Shown: positions 8,570 through 19,400 of the stretch, piece by piece
Numbering within the stretch: position 1 is the stretch's first letter
Layout: every line of letters begins with the position of its first letter
NCBI GenBank assembly: GCA_964244725.1
Contig: CAXTJQ010000010.1
Span: 1 to 64,000, forward strand
DNA from: Kumtagia sp964244725
GTDB lineage: Bacteria; Pseudomonadota; Alphaproteobacteria; Rhizobiales; Rhizobiaceae
Length of the DNA stretch: 64,000 bases
Direction of reading: 5' to 3'
Notes under the pieces: generated by a model
What the model saw: only the letters and a program-made list of their open reading frames with translations
Databases searched by the model: none
What the model was told of the DNA's origin: nothing
Made by a program: the position numbers and the translations under genes

Positions 8570-8943
8570 TGTTCGAGCTCAGCAAGCAATTTCGCTTTGA
8601 CGCCGCCCACACGCTCGAGCGGTCGATCGACGTCGAATCGAGCCGCCGTATCCATGGCCATAGCTATCGCGCCGAGGTCACCGTGCGCGGGCGGCCCGAT
8701 CCCGCGACCGGGATGATCGTCGACCTTGGCCTGCTCGAGCGGTCTATGGCGGACGCGCGCGACGCGCTCGATCACCGCTTCCTCGACGAGATCAATGACC
8801 TGGGGCCAGCGACGATGGAGAATCTCAGCCGCTGGATCTGGCACCGGCTGGAACCGGCGGTCGGCAATCTGCACAAGGTGTGCGTCTATCGCGACAGCAG
8901 CGGGGAAGCCTGTTCCTATTGGGGCGAGGGGGCATCGGCATGA
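8569..8943 (+). CDS. queD: 6-carboxy-5,6,7,8-tetrahydropterin synthase QueD
   Basis: A 124-aa PTPS/QueD family protein, the second step of preQ0 synthesis. Zinc ligands His14 (DAAH) and His29/His31 (IHGH) and the LDHRFLDEI segment are present. The Cys that E. coli QueD carries four residues before HGH is Ser25 here, and the C-terminal Glu region reads YRDSSGEAC, so the catalytic residue set differs from the canonical enzyme. The start codon overlaps the queE stop by one base (TGATG), and the gene ends in an ATGA overlap with queC. Confidence 0.9.
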   Translation: MFELSKQFRFDAAHTLERSIDVESSRRIHGHSYRAEVTVRGRPDPATGMIVDLGLLERSMADARDALDHRFLDEINDLGPATMENLSRWIWHRLEPAVGNLHKVCVYRDSSGEACSYWGEGASA

Positions 8944-9650
8944 GCCGGGGGAACGGCGCCCTCGTCCTCTTCTCCGGTGGGCAGGACAGCGCGACCTGCC
9001 TGGCATGGGCGCTTGACAAGTTCGACACCGTCGAGACGGTCGGGTTCGATTATGGGCAGCGTCACCGCGTCGAACTCGAATGCCGGGCCGACTTTCGCGC
9101 CCGGGTCACAGAGATTCATCCGGAATGGACCGATCGGCTCGGGCACGATCATCTGCTCGATCTGTCTGTACTCGGCCAGGTCAGCGAGACCGCGCTCACG
9201 CGGGACGCCGAGATCGCACTACGCGAAGACGGGCTGCCCAATACCTTCGTGCCGGGGCGTAATCTTCTATTCTTCACGCTGGCTGCGGCGCTCGCGTCGC
9301 GCCGCGTGCTACACCATCTCGTCGGCGGCATGTGCGAGACCGATTATTCGGGATATCCCGATTGCCGCGACGATACGCTCAAGTCGCTGCAGGTGACGCT
9401 CAATCTGGGGATGGGAAGTCGGAGCGTCCTCCACACCCCGTTGATGTGGCTCGACAAGGCGCAGACGTGGTTATTGGCACAAGATTTGGGCGGACCGGAC
9501 CTAGTCGAGCTGGTCCGGACGGGGACGCATAGCTGTTATCGGGGCGAGCGAGAGGAACTCCACGTTTGGGGCTATGGGTGTGGCGATTGCCCTGCGTGCG
9601 AGTTGCGATCAAACGGTTGGGAAAGCTTCGCTCTAACTGGCAAAAGATGA
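8940..9650 (+). CDS. queC: 7-cyano-7-deazaguanine synthase QueC
   Basis: A 236-aa ATP-dependent enzyme that makes preQ0 from 7-carboxy-7-deazaguanine. The PP-loop is SGGQDS (residues 12-17). The structural zinc site is Cys199, Cys214, Cys217 and Cys220 (CGDCPAC). Usual length. It ends the biosynthetic block and is followed by a 61-bp gap, the longest inside the operon. No folE was found beside it, so GTP cyclohydrolase I activity must come from elsewhere. Confidence 0.95.
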   Translation: MSRGNGALVLFSGGQDSATCLAWALDKFDTVETVGFDYGQRHRVELECRADFRARVTEIHPEWTDRLGHDHLLDLSVLGQVSETALTRDAEIALREDGLPNTFVPGRNLLFFTLAAALASRRVLHHLVGGMCETDYSGYPDCRDDTLKSLQVTLNLGMGSRSVLHTPLMWLDKAQTWLLAQDLGGPDLVELVRTGTHSCYRGEREELHVWGYGCGDCPACELRSNGWESFALTGKR

Positions 9651-9711
9651 CCGTGGCATCGGCGACTCGCTCGGCCGATGGGCACGCACGAGTCGAAAAG
9701 GTGGGGGGTCA

Positions 9712-12700
9712 GTGTTCGTTCGGGCGGCCGGTGGCCAATATGCGGCGCTAGGGATCGGGAAGAAGGTCGATCGGCAGGGTGCTACCTGTTCGGTCGCCTA
9801 TTTCGATTCGCCGACATCCGACCTCGTCATCCACAACATCGACGATCAATTTCTCGAGCGCGTGACTATCGCCGAGCAGACGCGCGTCTATCATTTCGAC
9901 GAAGCCGCCGGAGTGTGGGAAATTGGTCGGCTGCTCGACGACCACGGCGACCGCCAACTCGTCCAGTTTCCCAACAGTAAGACCAAGCATCTCAAGTCGG
10001 ATGCGGTTTTCGTACGCTGGGCCTTGCCGATCAGGGACCCGACGCCGCTTCTCGCCAACCGGATCAACGAAAGCCCTCGCTTCTCGGACGCTCGCAGTGG
10101 CTTCGTCCGCTCGCAGATGAGTCAGCGCGCCGCATCGATGGGAATGTCGGCGCTGCTCGCCTGCGCGGTCGAACTGGAGGCGCATCAGATCGAGGTAGTA
10201 CGTCGCATCCTTCAGGATCCGGTTCAGCGCTACCTGCTGGCCGACGAGGTCGGCCTCGGCAAGACGATCGAGGCGGGCGTTCTCATCCGCCAATGCGTGC
10301 TCGATTCGCAGTATCAGTGCACGGTTCTAGTGCTCGTGCCCAAGCCCCTGGTAAGCCAATGGCGCGACGAGTTGGCGCGTAAATTCTTTCTCGGCCGCAG
10401 CCTCGACCGCCTCGTCTATGTCGTTGCCCTCGACGATGGCGACAGAATTCGCGCGATCCTGCCAAAGGCTACGATGCTCGTGATCGACGAGGCGCATCAT
10501 CTGACAGAGCGCAGCCTGGGCGGCGGCGAAGGGATCTACGCCGACATCGCACAGGTCGCGCCGACGATCGACCGTGTGCTGCTGCTGTCGGCGACTCCAG
10601 CGCTGCACAACGAGCGTGGTTTTCTCGAGATGTTGCACCTGCTCGATCCGGCCGCCTATCCGCTGGACGGCGAGGCCGCCTTCCGGCGCAAGGTCGAAGG
10701 ACGGCAGGCGCTGGCCGAAATCGTCGCCGGCCTGACGCCGGAGAACGCTCTTTATCTCGACTATACGATCGACCAGCTTGCCGCGCTCTTTCCGGACGAC
10801 GAGTTGCTTCAGCAGCATGCCACCGCGCTGCGCGCGGTCGTCGAGATAATGCCGGACGAAAACGATCCGAAGTTGGTCGAGTCGATCGGCAGGCTTCATG
10901 CGCATCTAAGCGAGGTCTACCGGCTGCATCGCCGCATCCTACGCCATCGCCGGCGGAGCATTGGTGGACTCACGCCCGAGAGGTCAGGTGCCGAGATCGT
11001 TCGCTACCGCAGCAGCGATCGCGCGGCGCTAACGGCTGCGATCGACGACTGGCGCTTCGGCGAGGCGCTTGCGCTTGATACCGCGGGGTCCGAGCCGCTG
11101 TGGGCCGATCGCGTGCGCGCGTTTTGGCAGGTGCTCGACCGCGCTTCGCAATATCCGGGTTCGGGCGCTGGCGTAATTGGGTTCTTGGCCCGGCAGGCGG
11201 CGATGATTGGCGACGCCGACCGGTTCGCGTTGATCAGCCGATGCCTCGGCCGCAGTGGCCTGTTCGAGGATCGCGCCGACGCGCTCATCGAGGCGCTGCG
11301 GCCCTTGCTGCACACTAAGTCGCAGTGCGTCGTCTTCTGCTCGGACGCCAAGACTGCCGATATGCTGGCGAGCCGGATCGCCGAGCATCTCGGAATCGTC
11401 GTCGATCGGCACGATCCGGAGGGTGCCGCTTGGATGGCATTCCGAGATGACAGCAATCATCCCGTGCTGGTCTGCGATCGCCGCGCCGAAGAAGGTCTCA
11501 ACCTTCAGGGCGGCAAGAAGGTGGTGGTGAACTACGACCTGCCTTTCAATCCCAATCGGCTCGAACAACGGCTAGGGCGCGCCGATCGTTATGGTTCAGG
11601 CGAGGCGGTCCGGTCGCTCGTACTTGCGTGCGAGGATGATCCCCTGGAGATCGCCTGGGCCGCTTATGTCGATACAGCGCTCAAGGTCTTCGATCGCTCA
11701 GTCGCCAGCCTGCAATATCTGATCGAGAAGACGGTGCGAGGTATCGCGCGCACCTTGTTCACCGATGGCGCGGAGGCGCTTGTCGAGTTGACCAACGACA
11801 GTCGCGGCGAACAAGGCTTGATTGAGCGTGAGATTAAGGCGATCGACCAACAGGATGCGCTCGATGCGCTCGGGGCGCCACCGAATGATCTGGTGGACGA
11901 ACTTTCCGATGTCGACGAGGACTGGCAGGCGCTTGCCAGCGACACCGCGCTCTGGCTCGAGCAGATGCTTCAGTTTGGGCGCGTCGATGAGTCGGGCACG
12001 AGCGAAGGGCCATCGCCGCCCTTCCGCTACGTCTATTCGACATCAAACCGGCATACGCTGATCCCGCTCGCTTCTTTCATGGCCCATTGTGCCGACGCCC
12101 TCGACCTCGGCGAGAATGCGCGCGGCGGCAGGTCGATCAGGACGATCCCCTATTCCTTCCGCCGACGGACCGCGCTTGGTCGCGGTGCGCGCACAAGCGG
12201 CGTCGGCCTGCTTCGCTATGGCGACGCGCTGATGAGCGGCATGACGGCACTCGCAGAGACCGACGATCGCGGTCGATCGTTCGCGATGTGGCGCTTCGCA
12301 CCGGAGCATGTCGGCGATTCGGTCGCGGACATTTACTTCCGGTTCGACTTCGTGCTCGAGACCGACGTCGCCGAAGCGGCCAGGGCCTTGTGCGATCATG
12401 GGCGTGACACCAGTGCGGCCGGCGCGGCGATCCGGCGCCGCGGCGACATGGCGCTGCCGCCGTTCCATCGCTCGCTTTGGCTCGATCGCGAACTGGTGGT
12501 CGTGACCGACGAGGTGGTGCTGGACCGGCTCACGCGGTCCTATTCGGTCGAACCCGATCGCAGCGGGGCGGTGGATCTCAATCTCAATGCGCGGCGCTGG
12601 CAGCGCGTGCTCCAGTTGCAGCTTCCCGAACTTAGCTTCTGGTCGGACCTTTGCTGCAAGGCCCGCATTACTGCCGAAGCTGCGCTACGCGCCGACCCGG

Positions 12701-12945
12701 ATCTCATCGAGAGCCTCGCAAGGGCCGAGCAGCGTGCGCTACGGGTCGATTTCGGGCGGCTCGGACAATTGCGTGCGCGGGCACGCGCTGACGCTGAAGA
12801 CGACAGCGACCTCGCCTTCGAGGAACGGCTCGCAGGCGCGCTGCGAGACGGCATTCGCGCGCCAAGGGTGCGGATCGATACTGTCGGCGCGGTCTTCGTC
12901 TCGGCAAGCCGGGCCGCGACCGATCGCGTGTCGGGTGGCTATTGA
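9712..12945 (+). CDS. dpdE: DpdE, SNF2-type helicase/ATPase
   Basis: A 1077-aa SWI2/SNF2 family ATPase. Walker A ADEVGLGKTIEAG is near residues 177-190, DEAH (VIDEAHHL) near 255, LLLSATPALHNE near 290, and helicase motifs V-VI (EEGLNLQGG near 590, RLGRADRYG near 617) complete the core. A charged C-terminal extension of about 400 residues follows. In Salmonella, dpdE is among the genes needed for the restriction-like phenotype. The start is GTG with a GGGGGG ribosome-binding stretch seven bases upstream. It overlaps dpdF by one base. Confidence 0.9.
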   Translation: MFVRAAGGQYAALGIGKKVDRQGATCSVAYFDSPTSDLVIHNIDDQFLERVTIAEQTRVYHFDEAAGVWEIGRLLDDHGDRQLVQFPNSKTKHLKSDAVFVRWALPIRDPTPLLANRINESPRFSDARSGFVRSQMSQRAASMGMSALLACAVELEAHQIEVVRRILQDPVQRYLLADEVGLGKTIEAGVLIRQCVLDSQYQCTVLVLVPKPLVSQWRDELARKFFLGRSLDRLVYVVALDDGDRIRAILPKATMLVIDEAHHLTERSLGGGEGIYADIAQVAPTIDRVLLLSATPALHNERGFLEMLHLLDPAAYPLDGEAAFRRKVEGRQALAEIVAGLTPENALYLDYTIDQLAALFPDDELLQQHATALRAVVEIMPDENDPKLVESIGRLHAHLSEVYRLHRRILRHRRRSIGGLTPERSGAEIVRYRSSDRAALTAAIDDWRFGEALALDTAGSEPLWADRVRAFWQVLDRASQYPGSGAGVIGFLARQAAMIGDADRFALISRCLGRSGLFEDRADALIEALRPLLHTKSQCVVFCSDAKTADMLASRIAEHLGIVVDRHDPEGAAWMAFRDDSNHPVLVCDRRAEEGLNLQGGKKVVVNYDLPFNPNRLEQRLGRADRYGSGEAVRSLVLACEDDPLEIAWAAYVDTALKVFDRSVASLQYLIEKTVRGIARTLFTDGAEALVELTNDSRGEQGLIEREIKAIDQQDALDALGAPPNDLVDELSDVDEDWQALASDTALWLEQMLQFGRVDESGTSEGPSPPFRYVYSTSNRHTLIPLASFMAHCADALDLGENARGGRSIRTIPYSFRRRTALGRGARTSGVGLLRYGDALMSGMTALAETDDRGRSFAMWRFAPEHVGDSVADIYFRFDFVLETDVAEAARALCDHGRDTSAAGAAIRRRGDMALPPFHRSLWLDRELVVVTDEVVLDRLTRSYSVEPDRSGAVDLNLNARRWQRVLQLQLPELSFWSDLCCKARITAEAALRADPDLIESLARAEQRALRVDFGRLGQLRARARADAEDDSDLAFEERLAGALRDGIRAPRVRIDTVGAVFVSASRAATDRVSGGY

Positions 12946-15527
12946 TGGCTGAGTTTGATTTCGGCGCCCTCCAAGACCTTGTCCTCGACCCTGCGAGCTA
13001 TGACGGCGGCGAGATCGACGACGGCATATTCGACCGGATCGTCCAGATTCTGACGGCATCGCAGCCAACCGGGCGATTGCCGAGCGTGCCCGACGCGATG
13101 TCGCTCTTCCGGCACGTGCTGCGCCGCCAGTCGCTGCGCGCCGGCCAGCAGGCGCAATTGCGCGTGCCTACGCGGTCCGGCTGGCCGGACCGTGTCGCCT
13201 GGGCGTCTTGCGGCGTGGGCGCGCACAGCGAGGCGAATGGCCATGTCCTGATCGATGCCCGGGCTTGGCGCGCGCCGTGGCTGGAGGACAGTGACAACCC
13301 CGTCTTCGAAGACATTTTTGCGGAGCAGAATGTCCGGCTCGACTGGCAGCGACCGATCGACCCGTTTCTCGGGGAGGCGAGCGGCTTTGAGACTTACGTG
13401 TCGCCAGGCCAACGCGAGGCGGTGCGCAGCGCGTTCCTGCTTCCGCCTGGCGAGACGCTGATCGTTGCGTTGCCGACGGGCTCGGGCAAGAGTTTGGTGG
13501 CCCAGGCGCCAGTGCTCGCGCGCGGGTACGAGGGGGGTCTTTCGCTGTGCATCGTGCCGACGACCGCGTTGGTGCTCGATCAGGCTCGCCAGATGCGGCA
13601 GATGCTCAAGCGCCGCTTTCCCCGGCGCGAGGTGCCGCCGCTGGCCTGGCATGCAGGCATCATCGAGGAGGATCGAACCGCCATCAAGGCCGCAATCCGC
13701 GAGGGCCGCCAAGGTATTCTGTATTGCTCACCGGAAGCGGCGACGGGGGCCTTGTTGCCCGCGCTCTACGATGCGGCGCGGACCGGTTTGCTCGCCTATT
13801 TGATCATCGACGAAGCGCATCTGGTAAGCCAGTGGGGCGATGGCTTCCGCCCGGCGTTCCAGATGCTTGCGGGCGTCCGGCGTGGATTGCTTGCGGCGTG
13901 CCCCCCGGCCGCGCCCTTCCGGACGTTGCTGATGTCGGCGACGATGACGCCCGACACGGTCACGACCATCGACGCGTTGTTCGGCCCGACCCGCACAGTC
14001 CAGATGGTCGCCTCCATCCATCTGCGCCCCGAGCCGCAATATTGGGTGCACCGCGAGGACGATCCGGACGAGAAGGAACGCAAGGTCCTCGAGATCCTGC
14101 GCCACGCACCCCGGCCGTTCATCCTCTATGTGACGAAGCGGAGCGATGCGAAGCGCTGGATCAAACTGCTCCGCGCGACCGGATATGGCCGCATCGACTG
14201 TTTCCACGGCGAGACCCCCCATGGCGATCGCCTGCGCATTATCGAGCAATGGTCGGAAAACAGGCTCGACGGCATCGTCGCCACCTCTGCGTTCGGCGTC
14301 GGGATCGACAAGCGAGACGTGCGTACCGTGGTCCACGCCGCCGTCCCCGAGACACTTGATCGCTTCTATCAGGAAGTCGGCCGCGGCGGCCGCGATGGCT
14401 GCCCCTCGGCCTCCTTCCTGATCTACTCGCGTGAGGACCAGGAGACCGCAAACCAAATCGCCTCGCCATCGCTGATCAGCGACGACCTCGCCTTCGAACG
14501 CTGGTCGACCATGTATAGCAGCAGCGAGCAGCGCGATGGGATCGGTCAGTTGCTCGAAGTCGATCTTGCGGTGGTGCCGCCCCGGCTGAGGCGCCAGTCG
14601 GACTATAATCAGTCGTGGAACATGCGCACGCTCATCATGATGGCGCGCGCGGGCATGCTTGAACTCGAGTCGCAGCCGCCGTCGAAAATCGCGCAGCAGG
14701 AAGCTGAGACAGCGTCGGACTTCGAGCTTCGCAACGAGGAATATTGGTCGGACTATTTCCAGCGCGCGGTCGTCGGAATGGCCGAATTCAGCCACCTGAG
14801 TAAAGACCGGTTCGACGCGCTGATTGGCCAGGAGCGCCAGCGCTCGTTCGACGCGGCAACCGAAAACCGCGGCCTTCTCGACAAGCTGCTTGGGGGCTCG
14901 GTCGAAATCTCGTCGTTGCTCGACCACCTCTATCGCAGCAACGCACCGGGCCGATCGGTGATCGTGTCGCGCGCCTGCGGCGGATGCCCGGCGCATCGGC
15001 GCGAGGGGACAGTGAACACCCACTATTCCGCGCCGCCCGCCTATGGCATCGAACATGTCGGCCGGCGCGACCTTAGCCTGTTCGCAGCCCGGTTTCCGCA
15101 ACTTGATCTTGGCGAGCCGGTGATCCTGCCGGTGGAAGAACCTTATGACGATGCCGTGCTGATCGCTCTTCTAAAGGACTTCGTGTCGCTGTTCGCGGTG
15201 CGTGAGATCGCGACGACATCTGCGTTCAGGCAAAGCAGTCCCGCCCTCGCGACCCTGCACAAGCAGAGCGAGGATCATGTGCTGCTGCTCCAGTCGCTCG
15301 AGGAAGAGGCGCTGCGGCCGTCCTCATACGAACTCCCGCGGGTTTCGCTCTGGACGGGGGCCTCGGGCGCGCGGCTTCCGTCCCATCTTTTCACGCTGAA
15401 GCGGCCTCTCCACGTCATCATCGCGCCGAAGACGACGCCCGACCCCTGGGCAACGGGACGCTGGATCGCGGACACCGGATCGAACGTGCTGAGCGCGGAT
15501 CAATTCAAGCTCGGGGCACGCCAGTGA
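12945..15527 (+). CDS. dpdF: DpdF, RecQ-like DNA helicase
   Basis: An 860-aa superfamily 2 helicase of RecQ type. Walker A LPTGSGKSLV lies near residue 178, DEAH (IIDEAHLVSQWG) near 288, and the RecQ-like block CFHGETPHGDR, TSAFGVGIDKRDVRTVVH and YQEVGRGGRDG spans about 420-485. Later cysteines (CGGC near 680) may bind zinc. The ATG at 12945 is preferred over TTG one codon upstream, giving a TGATG junction with dpdE. Presumed part of the effector arm that attacks unmodified DNA; direct evidence for this gene's role is weaker than for dpdE. Confidence 0.88.
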   Translation: MAEFDFGALQDLVLDPASYDGGEIDDGIFDRIVQILTASQPTGRLPSVPDAMSLFRHVLRRQSLRAGQQAQLRVPTRSGWPDRVAWASCGVGAHSEANGHVLIDARAWRAPWLEDSDNPVFEDIFAEQNVRLDWQRPIDPFLGEASGFETYVSPGQREAVRSAFLLPPGETLIVALPTGSGKSLVAQAPVLARGYEGGLSLCIVPTTALVLDQARQMRQMLKRRFPRREVPPLAWHAGIIEEDRTAIKAAIREGRQGILYCSPEAATGALLPALYDAARTGLLAYLIIDEAHLVSQWGDGFRPAFQMLAGVRRGLLAACPPAAPFRTLLMSATMTPDTVTTIDALFGPTRTVQMVASIHLRPEPQYWVHREDDPDEKERKVLEILRHAPRPFILYVTKRSDAKRWIKLLRATGYGRIDCFHGETPHGDRLRIIEQWSENRLDGIVATSAFGVGIDKRDVRTVVHAAVPETLDRFYQEVGRGGRDGCPSASFLIYSREDQETANQIASPSLISDDLAFERWSTMYSSSEQRDGIGQLLEVDLAVVPPRLRRQSDYNQSWNMRTLIMMARAGMLELESQPPSKIAQQEAETASDFELRNEEYWSDYFQRAVVGMAEFSHLSKDRFDALIGQERQRSFDAATENRGLLDKLLGGSVEISSLLDHLYRSNAPGRSVIVSRACGGCPAHRREGTVNTHYSAPPAYGIEHVGRRDLSLFAARFPQLDLGEPVILPVEEPYDDAVLIALLKDFVSLFAVREIATTSAFRQSSPALATLHKQSEDHVLLLQSLEEEALRPSSYELPRVSLWTGASGARLPSHLFTLKRPLHVIIAPKTTPDPWATGRWIADTGSNVLSADQFKLGARQ

Positions 15528-16426
15528 GCGTTCTGAACCAGGCGAGCGACGGCCTCTATACCGTGCTCATCGTGCTCGTTCGGGCGATCGTCCGCTTCGG
15601 ACCGCGCAGCCGCGAAGATCTCATTCTCGCATGCGGCGGTGCAGTCGACGCGGTCGACACGAGCCAGCTGACGCAGACGCTCAATCGCTGGACCGAACTC
15701 GGCCTGTTCGGTCAGGAAGACGGTTCCGTGACCATATCCGAGCCATATAAGTCGGGCCTCGGCAAGTCCGCAGACGAGGCGGAAGCAAGGCTGCCGAGGA
15801 TCGTCCGCACGGTCGCGATGCTGGCTGAGAACAACGAGCGGTTCTGGGAGCGCGAGAAGTCGAGATCGGCCGATCTCTCGCGCGCCGTCGCGTGGATGCT
15901 CGCGCAGGACGTCTATGCGCTCGACGGAAATGTCAAAAAGCTCGCGGTGCTCGAAGAGTCCCAGATCGTCGACTCGGCCAAACAGACCATCGGCAAGAAC
16001 GACACGCGCTGGAACGGCCTCAAGGCGTGGATGCAGTACCTGGGTTTTGCCCGGGACGGCATGCAATGGGTCGTCGATCCCACACTCGCGCTGCGAGACG
16101 CGCTCCCCGATATTTTCGGCTCGAGCCGCGAACTAACCGGCCCGGCGTTTGTCGAACGCGCCGCCTCTGTGCTGCCGGTGCTCGATAGCGGCGCGTACCG
16201 GACGCAGGTCGAAGCGTCGCTAAGGGAGCGTGCCTGGCCGCGGCCTCGCGCCGGGCTTCTCTCATCCTCGATGTCGCGTGCGATCCAGCGGCTGGACCGC
16301 GAGGGCGCGATCACACTCGCGAACCGGAGCGATACCGAAGGCGTGGTGACGCTGGCCGGAACCAATATGCGCACTTGGCGGGAGGTCTCGCACGTGGCGT
16401 TGCCGCCGGTCAAAAAGGCGCGCTGA
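15524..16426 (+). CDS. dpdG: DpdG
   Basis: A 300-aa protein placed as DpdG by its position between the RecQ-like helicase and the large P-loop protein. No enzymatic motif is visible. The N-terminus looks like a winged-helix fold (SREDLILACGG, LTQTLNRWTELGLFGQEDG, VTISEP), and the C-terminus repeats this pattern (SSMSRAIQRLDREGAITLAN), suggesting DNA binding. In Salmonella dpdG contributes to restriction. GTG start overlapping dpdF by four bases. Confidence 0.75.
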   Translation: MSVLNQASDGLYTVLIVLVRAIVRFGPRSREDLILACGGAVDAVDTSQLTQTLNRWTELGLFGQEDGSVTISEPYKSGLGKSADEAEARLPRIVRTVAMLAENNERFWEREKSRSADLSRAVAWMLAQDVYALDGNVKKLAVLEESQIVDSAKQTIGKNDTRWNGLKAWMQYLGFARDGMQWVVDPTLALRDALPDIFGSSRELTGPAFVERAASVLPVLDSGAYRTQVEASLRERAWPRPRAGLLSSSMSRAIQRLDREGAITLANRSDTEGVVTLAGTNMRTWREVSHVALPPVKKAR

Positions 16427-19400
16427 TGCTCGAGAAATATTGGCCGGAAGCCGATCAGGTAAATGCCTGCATCAAGAACGAGGCGGAGACCGCCGACGTC
16501 TCCGTGCTGCTCGCGGTCCATCAGCCCTCGCAGCTCACCACCCGCAACGCCGGCACCAACATCGAAACGCCGGCTTCCGAGCAGCAACTGCTCGAGGCTT
16601 TCCTTTCGGACGATGTGCCTGGGGGCTATCTGCTCTTCCCGATCACCGGACCGTCGGGGATTGGCAAGTCGCACATCATTCGCTGGCTCGATGCGCAGCT
16701 CCAGCGGTCTTCCCAGCGCGAGCGCCTCCACATCATTCGCATCCCGAAGAGCGCCAGTTTGCGCAAGGTGGTCGAGCTCATCCTCGCGCCGCTGGCTGGA
16801 GACCCGCGCTTCGAGAAGTCACGCGCCGACCTCACCCGCGCGGTCGCCGAGGTGGATAAGCGCAAGGCGGTGGTGCTGTTCCGCGCGCAGATCGAGAATG
16901 CCCTGACCAGTCGCGCCGAGGCGATGCAGATCGAAGTGCGCGAGCATAAGGATCGCGCCGCCGAGCTACGCCCCCTGATCGGCCACGCGCAGTCTTTGCC
17001 CAAGCTGTTCGGGGACGCCGCGCTCAAGGATCATTTCGACGCGACGGTTCTTGCGCGCGTGGTGGCACGCGCGCTCCAGGGCCGCGAAGACGGCGCGGAG
17101 GGCGATGAGACGCAGTCCCAATTCTTCGCCGACGATCTGATCCTTCCCGACAATATCGATCTTAACAATGCCGCGCTGTCGGTGAAGACCTATTACCAGA
17201 CCCAGCTCGCGGTGTCGGATGCGAGGCGCAGGCAGGCAGCGGTCGATCTGCTCAACGCAATCGTCGATTCTGCGATCGGCAATGTGTTCCAGCTCGAGCA
17301 GAGCACGGGTGGGATCAGCTTGCAGGAGATCATCCTCGGGGTCCGCGAGATACTGCTAAAGGACGATATGGATCTCGTCCTGCTGGTCGAGGATTTTGCT
17401 GCGCTCTCGGGCATTCAGGATGTCCTGCTCAAGGTCTGCGTCCAAGAGGGCGCCTATGCGGGCAAGAAGATCCGCGCCACGATGCGGACCGCACTAGCCC
17501 TCACCGATGGCTATCTGGCGTCGCGCGATACCATCTTGACCCGGGCGCAGCGCGTCTGGGTGGTCGGCAACCGGCAGCAGAGCGATGACGAGATCAAAAC
17601 CGCCGTCGTCGACCTGGTCGGCGCCTATCTCAATGCCGCGCGGTGGGGTGAGGACGGTCTGCGCACGCGCTTCAACCGGCGCGGCGCCGGCGAGGGCCTG
17701 ACCGACTGGCTGCCGCCTTGGCATGACGAGGAGCAGACCGACGCGGAAGGCGAGGCGCTCAACGCCTTCGGCTATTCGGCCCGTAGCCACGCGCTGTTTC
17801 CGTTCAACCGCCTGGCTGTCGAGCAGCTTATCCAGCGGCATTTGACCGAGGCTGGCAAGCTCGCCTTCAATCCGCGGCGCGTGATCAACGAAATCCTGCG
17901 TCGCCCGCTGCTGATGCGCGGTAGCTTCGTCAGCGGTGCCTTTCCGCCGGCGGACTTCCACGGCCTGCGGCCCAATCTGTACCTTGCCGGACTGGTGCGC
18001 GAGGCGAGCCAGCCGGAAGCGGTTAAGCGACGCCTGAACTCGGCGCTTGCGGTCTGGGCCGGGAATGCGGCCGACCAGAGCGAACTCGCGCATGTGCCGC
18101 CGGCGATCTTCACGACCTTCTCGCTGCCGACGCCAGCCGACCTCGCCAATGTGGCGTTCGTGCCGGACGAGCGACCCGCGAGCCCGCCGACGCCTCCCGG
18201 CCAGGAAGAGGAAGCGCCCCCGGCACCGCCATCGCGGCCGGTCGCACAGGATCCGCGCGTTGTGGCCTGGTCGAAAAAGCTCGACGCCTGGGCGGCGGGT
18301 ACCGAGCTCGTGCAGGTCGATGCGCGTGAGTTGCGTGCCGCGCTTGCAGCGATGCTGAAGGGCGCCATCAACTGGCCTTCGCTTCGAATTCCCGATCAGG
18401 AGATCAAGGCAACTTGGCTGTCGATCGCTGGAGCGCGCAACAACCCGGTCGCGGGCCGCGTGCTGGTCGTCTGGGACCGGCATGAGGACGAGGATGCGAC
18501 GCTTCGCGAAGGCTTTCTCGGCGCGCTCAGATTTGGCTTCAACGGCAACCGCTGGGACTATCCCGAAGCCGACATCGACTATGTGGCGAGCGCCGCGATC
18601 ATCGACAGGCTCGTTGCCCAATTGGTGCCAATGCTGGTCGCGGAGGCTAACGCGCAAACGGCGGTGGTCGGGCGAGCCTTGCTCAATCAGTCCCGCATCG
18701 TCGGTCTCTCTCCGCCCGTGCGGCCGGGCGCGGCGGAACCACTGCTGCGCGGCCTGTTCTCCCCGCCGCCGCAGACGGACGCGCAGCTCTTTGAGGAAGG
18801 CTGGGACCAGCTGCGCGCGCAGGCGGTCGGCTCCATCAACGGCCGTAACACGCGCAGCATGCTGCAAACGCTTCTGCTGGATCGAACGGCAAGCTACCAG
18901 GGATCGGGCAACAAGCCGTTCGCGATCGATAGTCCACGCTTGCTCGACGCGTTGTCCGGTGAGGCCCCGACCGGCGCGCTGCCCGAAGGATTGCCCGACG
19001 AGGCGCGCAGCTTCATCCCGACGATGAGCGAGGCACGGCTGTGGACGCGGCTGCAAACGGTTATCGCCAAACTTCGGAGCTTCCGCGAGGAGATCGCTGA
19101 CTTTGTCGACGACAGCCTCGACAAGAACGCCTTCGTCGCCGACCTGCGCCAGATCATCCCGCTGCTGCAGAAGACCAATTGCTGGCCCGCTGCGGTATCG
19201 ATCAAACATGCTGAGTTTGAAATGCGGCTGACGGAGTTCCAGACCAGCCGCTTCGTCGAACTGGTCGCGAAGACTGCCACGATCGTCGACGAGGCCGATC
19301 GCGAGCAGATTCCTAAGCTCTTGAACGCACTGGGGTCGATAGACCTGGGCCTCATCCAGCGCACCATGTCGTTCCTGAAGATCGCCAACGATATTCTGAC

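Noticed and set aside
13728..15101. A 457-codon minus-strand open frame inside dpdF
   Set aside because: Antisense to the RecQ-like helicase core, whose motifs are all intact on the plus strand.
17494..19209. A 571-codon minus-strand open frame inside dpdH
   Set aside because: It lies antisense to a clear P-loop protein, has arginine-rich low-complexity composition and no recognisable motif; typical of GC-rich shadow frames.
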